Of a DNA stretch of 64,000 nucleotides, positions 46,801 through 54,106 are shown one piece after another (the stretch's first letter is position 1; each line of letters begins with the position of its first letter). Source of the stretch: Sedimentisphaerales bacterium (GTDB lineage Bacteria; Planctomycetota; Phycisphaerae; Sedimentisphaerales; Anaerobacaceae); the NCBI GenBank assembly GCA_016932835.1, contig JAFGCD010000155.1, positions 32,299 through 96,298 on the forward strand, written 5' to 3'. Made by a program: the position numbers and the translations under genes. The notes under the pieces are model-generated. The model did not search any database. It saw nothing but the letters and a program-made list of their open reading frames with translations, and was not told where the DNA came from.

Positions 46801-48405
46801 CTCCTGTAAAGTGTTCTCGACATTCAGGTCGATGATATCCGCCATATTCTCCAGTGTCTGGCCCGAGCCTGCCTGGCAGCTATAGTTCATCTTGGCCTCT
46901 TTGACGCTGCCGTCCGCCGCGAAGCTCGTGAACTTCATGTCCTGCCCGCCCACCTCGAAAATCGTATCGACCTCCGAACTGCAATGCTTCACTCCCAGCG
47001 CGTGGCATGTGATTTCATCGGTAACTCTATCGACCGTCTCGATGCCCTGCCCCGCCAGCTCCTCCGCACGCTTCTTGCTCATTAGGATCTTCTCGTACAG
47101 CTTCCGGGCAGAGCCCGTCGCCCCTACACCTTTGACCACTACATTGTCCTTGTGCCGGCTGAGGTACTTCAGCACCCGCTTCAGCGATTCCTCCGGATTG
47201 CCGTGCGTCTTGATATACAGCTTGTCCAGCAGCTTGCCGCTCTTTATTTCCACCAGCGCGCCCTTTGTCGTCGTGCTGCCCCCGTCGATTCCTATTACCA
47301 CCTCCGTACCGGCGGCAATCGTCCCTCCCAACTCCACCGTCTGCTCTCGGACATTGCCCAGCGATTCCGCCAGCGGCGGGGCAAACTGACGCTTCTCCCT
47401 GCTGTACTCCGCAACCCTGTCGAGCTGCTCGGCTTCCAGCACCACGGCGTTGCCGGCTTCGAGCCCCTTCATCGCCGCGCCTATTGCCGCAACATTCTCG
47501 AAATGCTCGGGCCGCTCGATCTCAATTCCGACAAACTCGGCAAGCGCCCCCCTGATCAGGTCGTTCGCCATCACCCCGCCCGTCGCTATCGACTTGGCCG
47601 AGCCGTCCGCCCCTTCGAAATCTCTCGACCCTAAAACGTCGATCTTGAAATTCCTCGCCACAGTCCTGAAAAGGCCGGAAAGGTTATCCTGCCGAGTAGC
47701 CCCTTCGTTCTGCTTGTGAATCAGGTCCGACTGAATCACCACGCCGCACCGCGCCAGAAACTCGCTCGGCTCCGTTGATCTCGTCGCCTCGGCCTCGGCC
47801 CTTTTGAACATCTCCTCCAACCGGCCCTGAAGCTTGCGACGATTCCGAACTCGGACCTCCTCCTTCTTGCCCGCATCGGCGGTCTCACCTGAATCCTCCA
47901 ACTTGGGATTGGGCACCTCTCCTTCGAAAACCCGCCGGCACTGCTTCTCAAGAAGCGTCCCCGACCCGCCTCCACACTTGGTTCCCGTCTTCCACTCCTG
48001 GATAATCCTCTTGCCCTTGACCTCGTTCAAACTGAAGAAATATGAGTCTTTCGCCCCGATGTGGAATATGAACTTCACGCCCGGCTCGATCACAGACGCG
48101 CCGGTGGGTATCACAACGCTGTCATAAACGTAAGTGACCCCGTCTATCACTTTGCCAAAGGCCTCGGCGCCGCTGCCGGTAAAAGCGGTGTTCGCTATCG
48201 CAGCCCTGCCGAACTTCCCCTGAACATCCGCCCACGCCTCCTTCACCGCGCCGATTGGGTTGGCAAAATGCATAATCGCCCGGGGGCTGTACACAACCCC
48301 ACCGTCCCTGTCCAGAACCGCGTAGTGCACAAAGCTGCTACCAACATCAAACCCCACAAATAAGTGGGCTTCCTTCGTCAAGTTAGTCTTTGAATTGTCA
48401 TCCAT
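43801..48405 (-). CDS. Tandem BcrAD/HgdC-type acyl-CoA dehydratase activase fused to DUF2229 and HgdB-like domains
   Basis: The start was moved to ATG 48405 (GGAAG upstream), giving 1534 residues. Two ASKHA ATPase domains are present. The first begins HLFVGFDVGSSFVHYAVLD (residue about 15) and the second VVIGIDGGSTTTKGALVE (about 365). Each half carries a cysteine pair equivalent to that of HgdC: TKCGGGSGT plus ARCGVVIQSD in the first, and NYSCQAGSGQT plus STCGVFMEMDE in the second. In HgdC two subunits share one [4Fe-4S] cluster; here the two halves could do so within one chain (inference). The C-terminal 800 residues match the DUF2229/HgdA-HgdB-like region (GDASYVGAAGLRMFGVDAI, EVCQPLKGVVGD, LPTTSGPCRFGKY). 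The substrate is unknown. No separate dehydratase subunits lie nearby. Confidence 0.9.
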   Translation of the reverse strand: MDDNSKTNLTKEAHLFVGFDVGSSFVHYAVLDRDGGVVYSPRAIMHFANPIGAVKEAWADVQGKFGRAAIANTAFTGSGAEAFGKVIDGVTYVYDSVVIPTGASVIEPGVKFIFHIGAKDSYFFSLNEVKGKRIIQEWKTGTKCGGGSGTLLEKQCRRVFEGEVPNPKLEDSGETADAGKKEEVRVRNRRKLQGRLEEMFKRAEAEATRSTEPSEFLARCGVVIQSDLIHKQNEGATRQDNLSGLFRTVARNFKIDVLGSRDFEGADGSAKSIATGGVMANDLIRGALAEFVGIEIERPEHFENVAAIGAAMKGLEAGNAVVLEAEQLDRVAEYSREKRQFAPPLAESLGNVREQTVELGGTIAAGTEVVIGIDGGSTTTKGALVEIKSGKLLDKLYIKTHGNPEESLKRVLKYLSRHKDNVVVKGVGATGSARKLYEKILMSKKRAEELAGQGIETVDRVTDEITCHALGVKHCSSEVDTIFEVGGQDMKFTSFAADGSVKEAKMNYSCQAGSGQTLENMADIIDLNVENTLQEAALRAARVPIIDSTCGVFMEMDENRLIAEGFGRDEIAAAIVRGTAASYYYKFVGGSQHVGDKCSAQGGPPLGKAFLAALAQVTGKQIEAYPHREMFGAWGQALDIIGAIKNCRAQGRECGTAFRGWGIVDMPFAKRKVSCVELFGEKSCGMRDCQLEIFSIEDDEIITGGFCPRGNSEASGRPKTNYVEKYHKIYEKHFKQQGILQKDLACAELGEGAVTVGIKRSTATLGEKGIWSAALFRKLGFCPVVSPRSSQEIAKIGVDNSRTEFCIARKLATGHASVLNDDAQIEYLFNPSFIEQRTGEKPDLKYCIYTESEGYVLNDVLSLDKARQINPILHFGDDELVVQAFRREFDRLGFGFSDRQIKAAMQYADDAESRFKAELYSEGDKFLARIEAGGDKAYVGVGRDYVLLDPEASSNSGTMFSQVRGLDYIPQLFLEHRFEDIELKSIVENEFWVQSVKILKANVFVANHPQLFAIRMMNFACGPDSLKIYQEEKIQRAAGKPTLVLLTDAQTNNAPFVTRTEAHERVVSQTKHEKLAMDKIRRRPRGETSGRTWLLPYMGDASYVGAAGLRMFGVDAIVLPTNTQRGYEVARRHIYTEVCQPLKGVVGDAIGFLQEQIEKKGREYVEQKYLVMLPTTSGPCRFGKYSELMREFLDKEGLEKVPVAGPSSETDYFDIPLPQKLTSSEKMQMQKMLFKGIKACDMLEDIYLRFRPYARDKQAVLELRTQRLRELEKVVEAGSEIRAIVAWGEETVRRFKALDLERCGRFPIVLYVGEIYVRQHDPCTGFVIEQLEAQGLEVVRDPVSDWLDYVNKMNLRNAKRDLGLRVRQFDLKRAWGMVGSVLKSFIKSRYMSYAEKKIAGPFHEVLHGRHVLPKPMQMIETLEARHECHGNIEGESPLSTGIAYHLMNDMVEPHGDACISGIFHVGPFTCMQEGVATAKIEAMAKELRKRKPDLVFPIVHAFFGDSASANLDSEIAVFKEQCYQRKEMLEEVHG

Positions 48406-48838
48406 ATTCTGTCTTCCGGCCTCAAAAACGCAGTATGCCCTCTTCCGGGCGAGTCTCCGATGATACGGCTGCACAGGCAAGCCTGCGACGAACGGATATT
48501 ATAGCGGCATGGGCGGGAAAATCAAGCAATAACATGCCTAACAATACGCGACCCGGCGTGTGGAATACCTGCGAGGAAAATCGTTAGGTGTGGCTCTCTC
48601 GGAGCAGGTCCGAGCCAATGCTCGTAGAACGTGTGAGGTAGGCTTCGTGATATCGCCGTAAACCTAACAGCTTTTCCACGCATGGCCCTGGGTAAAAAGG
48701 TGTGTAACCGGCGGGAAAACAAAGGGTTAGGATGCAGCCTGCCGCAGTTGTAACAATACAACAGGGTATATGACTAATACTACTGCTTTCTTTATATTAT
48801 AAAAGCCAATAGTAATCAAGGCTGCCCAATCGTGAGAT
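48406..48838. other. Gene-free stretch with structured-RNA-like sequence
   Basis: Between the activase start and the pilin operon end there is no credible gene. The 79-residue ORF 48522..48761 (-) has no ribosome binding site or recognisable family. The stretch contains several complementary segments, listed separately as a candidate RNA. Confidence 0.5.
48536..48762 (+). ncRNA. Candidate structured RNA of unknown class
   Basis: The stretch alternates complementary hexamers: GCCTAAC (48536-48542), GTTAGGT (48583-48589), CCTAAC (48663-48668) and GTTAGG (48726-48731). They can pair as two long-range helices or in an alternative register. A perfect hairpin CTCGGA-GCAGG-TCCGAG lies at 48598-48614 and another, GTTGTA-ACAA-TACAAC, at 48747-48762. 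The internal sequence does not match tmRNA, RNase P, SRP, 6S, TPP, cobalamin or group II intron domain V as far as I can judge. The strand is not certain; G-U pairs favour neither strand clearly. It could also be a decayed mobile element. Confidence 0.3.
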
Positions 48839-50047
48839 TTAGTCTTCCTCCCACGTCTTTATTTTGAGCCTGACCAAGGGATCGCCGGCCGCCGCCTCCC
48901 GCAAGGAAGCAGGGTACCGGAATACAGCAGAGTTCTTCTGGGTGTACTCTTCGACGGTGATAGACCCGTAAATATCGGCCGAGTTATGCAGAGTCAGTTT
49001 AGCCTTGGGTGCGTAAATAGCGCCGTACAAAGCCGCGTTATTCTTCAGTACAATGCTGTCGCAGCCGTCGAGCCCGAATATCTTAAATCTGGCGGGCACT
49101 TTCGTAAGGTTATTGAAGATGCTTGAATTTTTAGTGTCGATCTTCCCGCCGACGTACAGGACCAATGACGCCCCGGGCTCATTAAGTATCTTAACCTCGG
49201 AAGAATTGCCTAACTTCAGATCGTCTTCTACATAAAGACTTACCGGCCCCGCTATAGTTATATCGTTGTTGTTCTTCAGGTCGATACTGCTGTATCTCTT
49301 TGAGCCGGTAAGGGTCACCGATTCTTCGAGCTTGCCGCTCGAGGGCAGGCTTCGAAGAGCTGCGGGAACGACAACGGATTCGAGTACGTATTCTTCGGCC
49401 ATAGCGTATGTGTTGCCTGTTATCGACGAGGCGTTTTTAAGATCGATCACCGTATCAGGGTCGCCGCCCACTCCTACGGCAACATCCCCGTTAATGCGGG
49501 TGCTGTTCTTTAGTGTGATGGCGCCCTTTTTGGTGCTGTTCGTTCCGACAGCAAGACTACTCGATCCGGGATCCCCGTACCAGTCCACCGTTGTAGCGTT
49601 CGTCAGATCTATACCTTTGTCTGCGAAGAGAGCGTATTCGAAAGGCCCCCTGAGGCTGAGCCCGCTGCTGACAGACCTCACTGCTGCGCCGGCGTTGCCG
49701 ACAGACTCAATCACATATGAACCCGAGGGGGTGGTTGTAACGGAATAGCTGAAAGTCGAGCCTGACCCGACTACGCCCTGATTGGCCGCGCTGGGCATGT
49801 TATACGGGCCCAACCCCCCCGAATCGAATGACTCGTTAAGACTGTGAAGGGCCTGTGCCAACCCTGCGTCGGCGGCGGCACGCGCCTGGATTACATTGGT
49901 CTCTCGAATAGCCTGCACCCGGCCTTGGTAGCCTATGCGCAGAAGCCCGACACCACCTACGAACATCACGACAACCGCCAGCAAGGCCAGCGGAAGCGCG
50001 GAACCGCAATGCCGCGTGTTTATTCGCTTGATATCGCTCGTATTCAT
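48839..50047 (-). CDS. PilX-like pilus assembly protein with polymer-forming C-terminal domain
   Basis: The start was moved from 50101 to ATG 50047, which removes an overlap with the upstream gene, giving 402 residues. The N-terminus NTRHCGSALPLALLAVVVMFVGGVGLLRIGYQG is a PilX/GspK-like membrane anchor without a strict prepilin Glu5. ARAAADAGLAQALHSLNES is the usual PilX_N continuation. Residues about 130-360 form a beta-solenoid-like region with repeats of Asn/Ser-rich strands (DLKNASSITGN, DLKNNNDITIAG, TKNSSIFNN, LKNNAALYGAIYAPKAKLTLHNSADIYGS), as in DUF7305 or bactofilin-like polymer-forming domains. It probably sits at or near a pilus tip or in the envelope. It is the last gene of the three-gene pilin operon. 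Confidence 0.75.
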   Translation of the reverse strand: MNTSDIKRINTRHCGSALPLALLAVVVMFVGGVGLLRIGYQGRVQAIRETNVIQARAAADAGLAQALHSLNESFDSGGLGPYNMPSAANQGVVGSGSTFSYSVTTTPSGSYVIESVGNAGAAVRSVSSGLSLRGPFEYALFADKGIDLTNATTVDWYGDPGSSSLAVGTNSTKKGAITLKNSTRINGDVAVGVGGDPDTVIDLKNASSITGNTYAMAEEYVLESVVVPAALRSLPSSGKLEESVTLTGSKRYSSIDLKNNNDITIAGPVSLYVEDDLKLGNSSEVKILNEPGASLVLYVGGKIDTKNSSIFNNLTKVPARFKIFGLDGCDSIVLKNNAALYGAIYAPKAKLTLHNSADIYGSITVEEYTQKNSAVFRYPASLREAAAGDPLVRLKIKTWEED

Positions 50048-50079
50048 ACCCGCCGCCCCTGAATTAAACCGGCCTTTTG

Positions 50080-50592
50080 CTAATTGTGCATGTACCCGCA
50101 CGATACCACCTCGTTGCGCTGTGTTCCGTCATCTAAGGCCAGCCTCATGTGTATGGACTGGCCGGCCTGCTTGAAAGTGCAGGTTGAAACCGAAGAGCAC
50201 ACAACCTCATTCGCTGTCGCCGACCGCGGATCCAACTGCCCGTACTCCACAAAGAGCATGCCGTTGCCTGTGGACAGCCGGGCGTAGCGGTCGGGAGCAG
50301 TGGATTCACTGCTCGCGTAGTACTGGACCTCGACCCACTCGCCGGCCGGGTCGATGGAGACGCCGTCGGAGGCTGCCTTGCGCATAATACTCTCGAATTT
50401 CTTCGTCGCAATATAACCGTCGGTTACGACATCTCCATAGGCGCGGCTGTACATAGCGGACCAGCTGCGATGATTGTCAACCATCAGCGCCGATATCCCC
50501 GCCAGGACCACCGTGGCGATAACCGCCGCTGTAACTACCTCGACAATCGTAACGCCACGCCTGAATACACGACTTGCTTCGCGCGATTTCAT
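50080..50592 (-). CDS. Minor pilin/pseudopilin with prepilin N-terminal signal (PilW/GspJ-like)
   Basis: The start was moved to ATG 50592 (AGAGG upstream; the ORF track uses a GTG at 50619), giving 170 residues. The class III signal reads RRG|VTIVEVVTAAVIATVVLAG: Gly at -1 and Glu at +5. The globular part (SRAYGDVVTDGYIATKKFESIMRKAASDGVSIDP) resembles PilW/GspJ-type minor pilins, which have a long helix followed by a beta-sheet. It lies 34 nt downstream of the PilV-like gene and 32 nt upstream of the PilX-like gene. It should be processed by a prepilin peptidase, which is not encoded here. Confidence 0.82.
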   Translation of the reverse strand: MKSREASRVFRRGVTIVEVVTAAVIATVVLAGISALMVDNHRSWSAMYSRAYGDVVTDGYIATKKFESIMRKAASDGVSIDPAGEWVEVQYYASSESTAPDRYARLSTGNGMLFVEYGQLDPRSATANEVVCSSVSTCTFKQAGQSIHMRLALDDGTQRNEVVSCGYMHN

Positions 50593-50626
50593 CTGCTCTG
50601 CCTCTTTGAATTTCGTCACTGCCCGC

Positions 50627-51112
50627 TCAATTTGTTTCGGTATAAGTTGTCAGGCGAAATACACAATCGGAACTGTCCGCCTCCTCGCCGTTCCGCTTCG
50701 CCCATGCCACAGCCACGTTCAGCGCTCGCAGACCCGGAGCAACATCCTTCCAGGACAGCGTTGCGTAATAGTCGGCATCGTTCAGTCGAAGTTTGTAACT
50801 GCTGGCACACGTGAAGCCTCCTTCTTCGGGTGTGCCGGCTATGGCGCGGTACGGAGCCAAGCCAAGATCGGAAATCAGTAATGTCGAGGGGTTGTAAGTC
50901 TCCGCCCCCTTAACCGCGCGCCAGCTCTCGCAAAGCATCTCCGCAGCACGACCGGCCGTGATGTGCATCGCGGCACGGCGCGAATCGAGAGCCGAGTAGA
51001 ACCGCAGCCGCGAAGTCCCTATAACCGCGATAGTTATTATTGCTACGGCCACCATCGTACTAATAAGAGAAGTGCCGCTCTGCCGATTACTGCCTTTCGC
51101 TCGTGCAACCAT
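50627..51112 (-). CDS. Minor pilin-like protein (PilV/GspI-like), atypical signal
   Basis: A 161-residue protein. The N-terminus is basic and leads into RQSG|TSLISTMVAVAIITIAVIGTSRLRF, shaped like a class III prepilin signal with Gly at -1. The Glu expected at +5 is Ser, as in some pseudopilins that cap the fibre (GspK also lacks Glu5). ALDSRRAAMHITAGRAAEMLCESWRAV continues the helix. The C-terminal half is a small beta-rich domain (FTCASSYKLRLNDADYYATLSWKDV). It is the first gene of the pilin operon. Whether it serves the type II machine at the left of the window or a separate pilus is unknown. Confidence 0.75.
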   Translation of the reverse strand: MVARAKGSNRQSGTSLISTMVAVAIITIAVIGTSRLRFYSALDSRRAAMHITAGRAAEMLCESWRAVKGAETYNPSTLLISDLGLAPYRAIAGTPEEGGFTCASSYKLRLNDADYYATLSWKDVAPGLRALNVAVAWAKRNGEEADSSDCVFRLTTYTETN

Positions 51113-51517
51113 ATTATGTTACCCTCTTCCCACAGCCGTGTGCCGGCCCCACCTGGTATGAAAACACAGAAATATCTATGAGTTACTTGTAGTCTCTGTG
51201 GGTAAAATCGGCATTGAATACGCCCGTCTTAACCAACGTGCCGGCGAAACAGGTCTTTTTCGGCCCCCGTGAAAAGCGTTGTCATGCCGTTATCGGGCGT
51301 TGGGATTAGGCCCTGCCAACCCCGCCCCGCCCGCCGGGTGATAACACCTTCCAAGTATAGTATAACACGGAAAATCCGCAGTGCAAAAAAACCGCAACGG
51401 CTTCGCCCGGATTGACCGGCGACGCAAGTTCCCGCCTTGCTTTCACCCACCTCCACTAACCTAATATCGGACATATCATATTGCGTTTTTCTCCCTGTTT
51501 TGATAAAATCCCGGGCA
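51113..51517. other. Divergent intergenic region, 405 bases
   Basis: The region lies between the pilin operon (-) and the sulfatase-superfamily gene (+), and so should hold both promoters. An AT-rich run AAGTATAGTATAACACGG at 51353-51370 is the best -10-like segment, readable on either strand. No gene, terminator or repeat is visible. Confidence 0.4.
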
Positions 51518-53488
51518 ATGCCGAAAAACCATGAAGAATCCGTGACAAGAACCCGCCGCCCAACACCCATGGGACGACTTTATGCCCTCCTCGCCCCGCG
51601 AGCCTACACCGTCTTGATGTTCGCAGCGCTGTTCTGCACCCTTGCGGTCAAGCTGCTCCAGGCATACCGAATGAGTCTCCTCGGCCGGAACGCGGGAATC
51701 GAATGGAGCACATATACCCGCTGGATACTCGCAGACCTCTCGTTTCTGCTGCTCGCAGAGATCGTCCTGGCATTGATTTGCTTCAAATGGCCTAAAAAAT
51801 GGGCCCATAGAGCCGCTACGGTAACCGCTGCGATTATCTGCGCGTGGTCGGTAATACACGCAGGCTACTTGATAAGGATGGGAACGGAAGTCCTGCCCAG
51901 AGTGCTGCTGCCTCTGGTCCGCGACCCCATAAATGCATGGTTGATGATCGGCGGAAATCTTGTAAAGGCCCCGCTCGCCTCCATACTGCTTCTCGGACCC
52001 AGCATGATAGCCCTTGCCTTCCTGTGCTGTGTGCTCGCCAAACCAAAAATACGGCTCTACGACAGGAAAAGATTCACCGTCCGCATCGGCGTATGCCTGA
52101 CAATAGGCCTCGCCGCGACACTGGCAAGGCCCTTTATAGGAAACGGCGGCACCGCCTACGGCAGAAGCCCGCACGTCCGTGCCGTCGCAAGCCTGTTCCA
52201 CCCCAGACTCGAAGAATCACACCGACGACTGCCGCATCTCGACGAGCTGCGCCTGCAAAGGCGGGCCGGTCATGCAGACCAGAATGTAGTAATTGTAATT
52301 CTCGAAGGCGTCCAGTATGCCTACACCTCGCTCACCCCGGCCGGCCGGGCAGCCACCCCTTATCTTGCCGGTATGGCCGAGCAGGGCGTCGAGTTTGAAA
52401 ATACACGCTCTTCTGTAACCCATACCACAAAAGCACTGTTCTCCCTCCTGACAGGACGCTTCCCCTCCGCCTCGGAAGACCTGGCTGAAGCCGTCCCTGT
52501 CGCTGAATCCTATGCGAGCTTGGCCACGATACTCCACAGGCAGGCAGGCTATCGAACCGCGTTTTTCCAGTCGGCAAAAGGTAACTTCGAATCCAGGCCC
52601 GGGCTGATATACAACCTCGGATTCGAGAAATTCTGGGCCAGAGACGACCTCGGCGACCCCAACCACTTCATTTACTACCTGGCATGTGACGAATTCGCGA
52701 TGATAGAGCCCCTCGCCGAATGGATGCAAAAAGACCGACAGCCGTTCCTGCTGGCGATCCTCTGTTCGGTTACGCACGACCCGTACGATGTTCCCCTCTG
52801 GTACGCCGAAAGGGCGAAAGAACCTGTCGAACGTTACCGCCAGACAATCGAATACACCGACGGCTTCCTCAAAGAACTTGACGCCAAACTCGCGGACCTC
52901 GGCCTGGCGGATAACACGATTCTTTGTGTCGTCGGTGACCATGGCGAGGCGTTCGGCGAGCATGGCGTCAGCGGGCACGACCAGATAGCATACGAAGAAA
53001 CCCTCAGAATACCGTTCTGTATGAAGTCTTCGCTGATTGCCGGGCGGGGAAAGAAAATAAAAAAGCCCACAAGCTCCATAGATCTTGCCCCCACAGTCCT
53101 CGAATTGCTTGGATTCGATACTGCCGCGGGCCGCTTCGACGGACTGAATGCACTCGGCGCGATACCGAAAGACCGGAAAGTCTATTTCTGCGGCTGGGTG
53201 AGAGAGGGATTGAGCGGATTCGTCCAGGGCGACAGGAAATATGTCTATGACCCGGCAGATCAGGCCGTGGGATATTATGACCTCGTGAAGGACCCTATGG
53301 AACTGGCAATCGTTAACCTGCCGCAGACCGACGCCGAAGCAATAGCAAGCCGAATCACAAAGTGGAGAAAAGACACCATCTTCCAACTCGACAGAAAAGA
53401 CCGAGGAGAGCAAACCGTATTCGACCACTGGCTCGTCTGGTGGAGAAATCGAGTCTTCGTCCGCGCAGACTATAACGGCGACGCCTGA
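51518..53488 (+). CDS. Membrane-anchored alkaline phosphatase/sulfatase-superfamily enzyme (LtaS/phosphoglycerol transferase-like)
   Basis: The start was taken at ATG 51518 (MPKNHEES), giving 656 residues; MGRLY at 51569 is an alternative. Four or five membrane helices occupy the first 200 residues (VLMFAALFCTLAVKLL and AIICAWSVIHAGYLI among them). The catalytic domain starts NVVIVILEGVQYAYTSL, a metal-ligand strand, and continues with the nucleophile region SSVTHTTKALFSLLTGRFP. There is no Cys/Ser-x-Pro-x-Arg motif for formylglycine, so the nucleophile is probably Thr, as in LtaS and phosphoethanolamine transferases. VVGDHGEAFGEHG with a following HDQIAYEETLRIPF supplies the other metal ligands. 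It may transfer or hydrolyse a phospho-group on an envelope polymer; the substrate is unknown. Confidence 0.82.
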   Translation: MPKNHEESVTRTRRPTPMGRLYALLAPRAYTVLMFAALFCTLAVKLLQAYRMSLLGRNAGIEWSTYTRWILADLSFLLLAEIVLALICFKWPKKWAHRAATVTAAIICAWSVIHAGYLIRMGTEVLPRVLLPLVRDPINAWLMIGGNLVKAPLASILLLGPSMIALAFLCCVLAKPKIRLYDRKRFTVRIGVCLTIGLAATLARPFIGNGGTAYGRSPHVRAVASLFHPRLEESHRRLPHLDELRLQRRAGHADQNVVIVILEGVQYAYTSLTPAGRAATPYLAGMAEQGVEFENTRSSVTHTTKALFSLLTGRFPSASEDLAEAVPVAESYASLATILHRQAGYRTAFFQSAKGNFESRPGLIYNLGFEKFWARDDLGDPNHFIYYLACDEFAMIEPLAEWMQKDRQPFLLAILCSVTHDPYDVPLWYAERAKEPVERYRQTIEYTDGFLKELDAKLADLGLADNTILCVVGDHGEAFGEHGVSGHDQIAYEETLRIPFCMKSSLIAGRGKKIKKPTSSIDLAPTVLELLGFDTAAGRFDGLNALGAIPKDRKVYFCGWVREGLSGFVQGDRKYVYDPADQAVGYYDLVKDPMELAIVNLPQTDAEAIASRITKWRKDTIFQLDRKDRGEQTVFDHWLVWWRNRVFVRADYNGDA

Positions 53489-53856
53489 ACTGCCCGGCCC
53501 GGTCATAACCGCATATGCACGCGCCGAAATCCTGCCGTAAAACCCACGTCCTCGATTTGCCTCGCCCGCGTTGATTTATCGAAACATGCCGACCAGCTAC
53601 CCGTTAAGCCCAATTTTCTCGGGCCTGCATGTAAAAATAGGCAACTTAAGAGGAATAGGTGTTGACAAATCGCAACACACCGGCAAGATACAACCCTCGA
53701 CCATGAAGCGATCGTTACCGTACATGTAACAGCGTAAGTTCTGTAGCGACAAGGCGTTAAAGGTACTGGCGGCAATCAGTCGGGCCGAGCCCTCAGCTTG
53801 TTGGTATGGGTTTTGCAAACTAAGTTAATCTGTCTCCTTGAAATATCAAGAGGGCT

Positions 53857-53914
53857 GTATTGGGCGGACGGCCTAAACACACTATTGATGGAGGAGGATA
53901 TGTCCGCCCGATAT
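53857..53914 (+). promoter_or_regulatory. Long hairpin enclosing a strong ribosome binding site
   Basis: GTATTGGGCGGAC (53857-53869) pairs with GTCCGCCCGATAT (53902-53914) over 13 bp with two G-U pairs. The 32-base loop contains GGAGGAGG, directly before the ATG of the 16-codon ORF at 53900. The hairpin would hide the start codon, so it may act as a translational switch, or it may be an inverted repeat left by a small mobile element. Confidence 0.5.
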
Positions 53915-53950
53915 TTGCATAAGATCAGAGCCGGATACCGGCTTTGTTAA
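53900..53950 (+). CDS. Possible 16-residue leader peptide
   Basis: The ORF reads MSARYLHKIRAGYRLC and has an ideal GGAGGAGG ribosome binding site 2 nt from its ATG, inside the hairpin loop. It is followed by AGCCGG-ATA-CCGGCT (a 6 bp hairpin overlapping its last codons) and then a terminator-like structure, an arrangement like a transcription attenuator. There is no run of one amino acid's codons, so no regulatory amino acid can be named. It may be non-functional. Confidence 0.3.
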   Translation: MSARYLHKIRAGYRLC

Positions 53951-53971
53951 TCATATATAGCGGGGTCGCAC

Positions 53972-53997
53972 CGGAGGAGGAGCGGCTCCGTTTTTTT
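53972..53997 (+). terminator. Rho-independent terminator-like hairpin before thiE
   Basis: CGGAG (53972-53976) and CTCCG (53986-53990) form a 5 bp GC-rich stem with a 9-base loop, directly followed by seven T residues (53991-53997). GGAGC/GGCTCC inside the same segment offers an alternative pairing. It lies about 110 nt before the thiE start, so it would act in the leader and not at a gene end. Confidence 0.5.
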
Positions 53998-54106
53998 CTG
54001 CGCACACCGAGAAGGAATATGAAACTCCCCCGGACGCATCCGATCGTCGCACCCGGCAAGTTTGGGCTACTCCCCGCCGTAATCGCTGCGTATAATTGAC
54101 CGCTGT

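Larger units (their letters stand above)
53489..54106. other. Gene-free stretch upstream of thiE with RNA-like structure
   Basis: A 618-base gap before thiE. The first half holds no recognisable gene; small hairpins such as GTTAC-CGTACAT-GTAAC near 53715-53731 and CTTGA-AATA-TCAAG near 53837-53850 are present. The second half holds the long hairpin, short ORF and terminator listed separately. No TPP (thi-box) riboswitch consensus is present, although thiE genes are often under TPP control. Confidence 0.5.

Noticed and set aside
48522-48761. 79-residue minus-strand ORF and possible group II intron
   Set aside because: The ORF has no ribosome binding site or family. An intron domain V (GAGCCGTATG-type hairpin) or reverse transcriptase was looked for and not found.
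52217-53506. 429-residue minus-strand ORF
   Set aside because: Shadow of the sulfatase-superfamily gene, whose metal-binding motifs are on the plus strand.
53489-54106. TPP riboswitch upstream of thiE
   Set aside because: The conserved CTGAGA and ACCTGATCTGG blocks were looked for and are absent on this strand.
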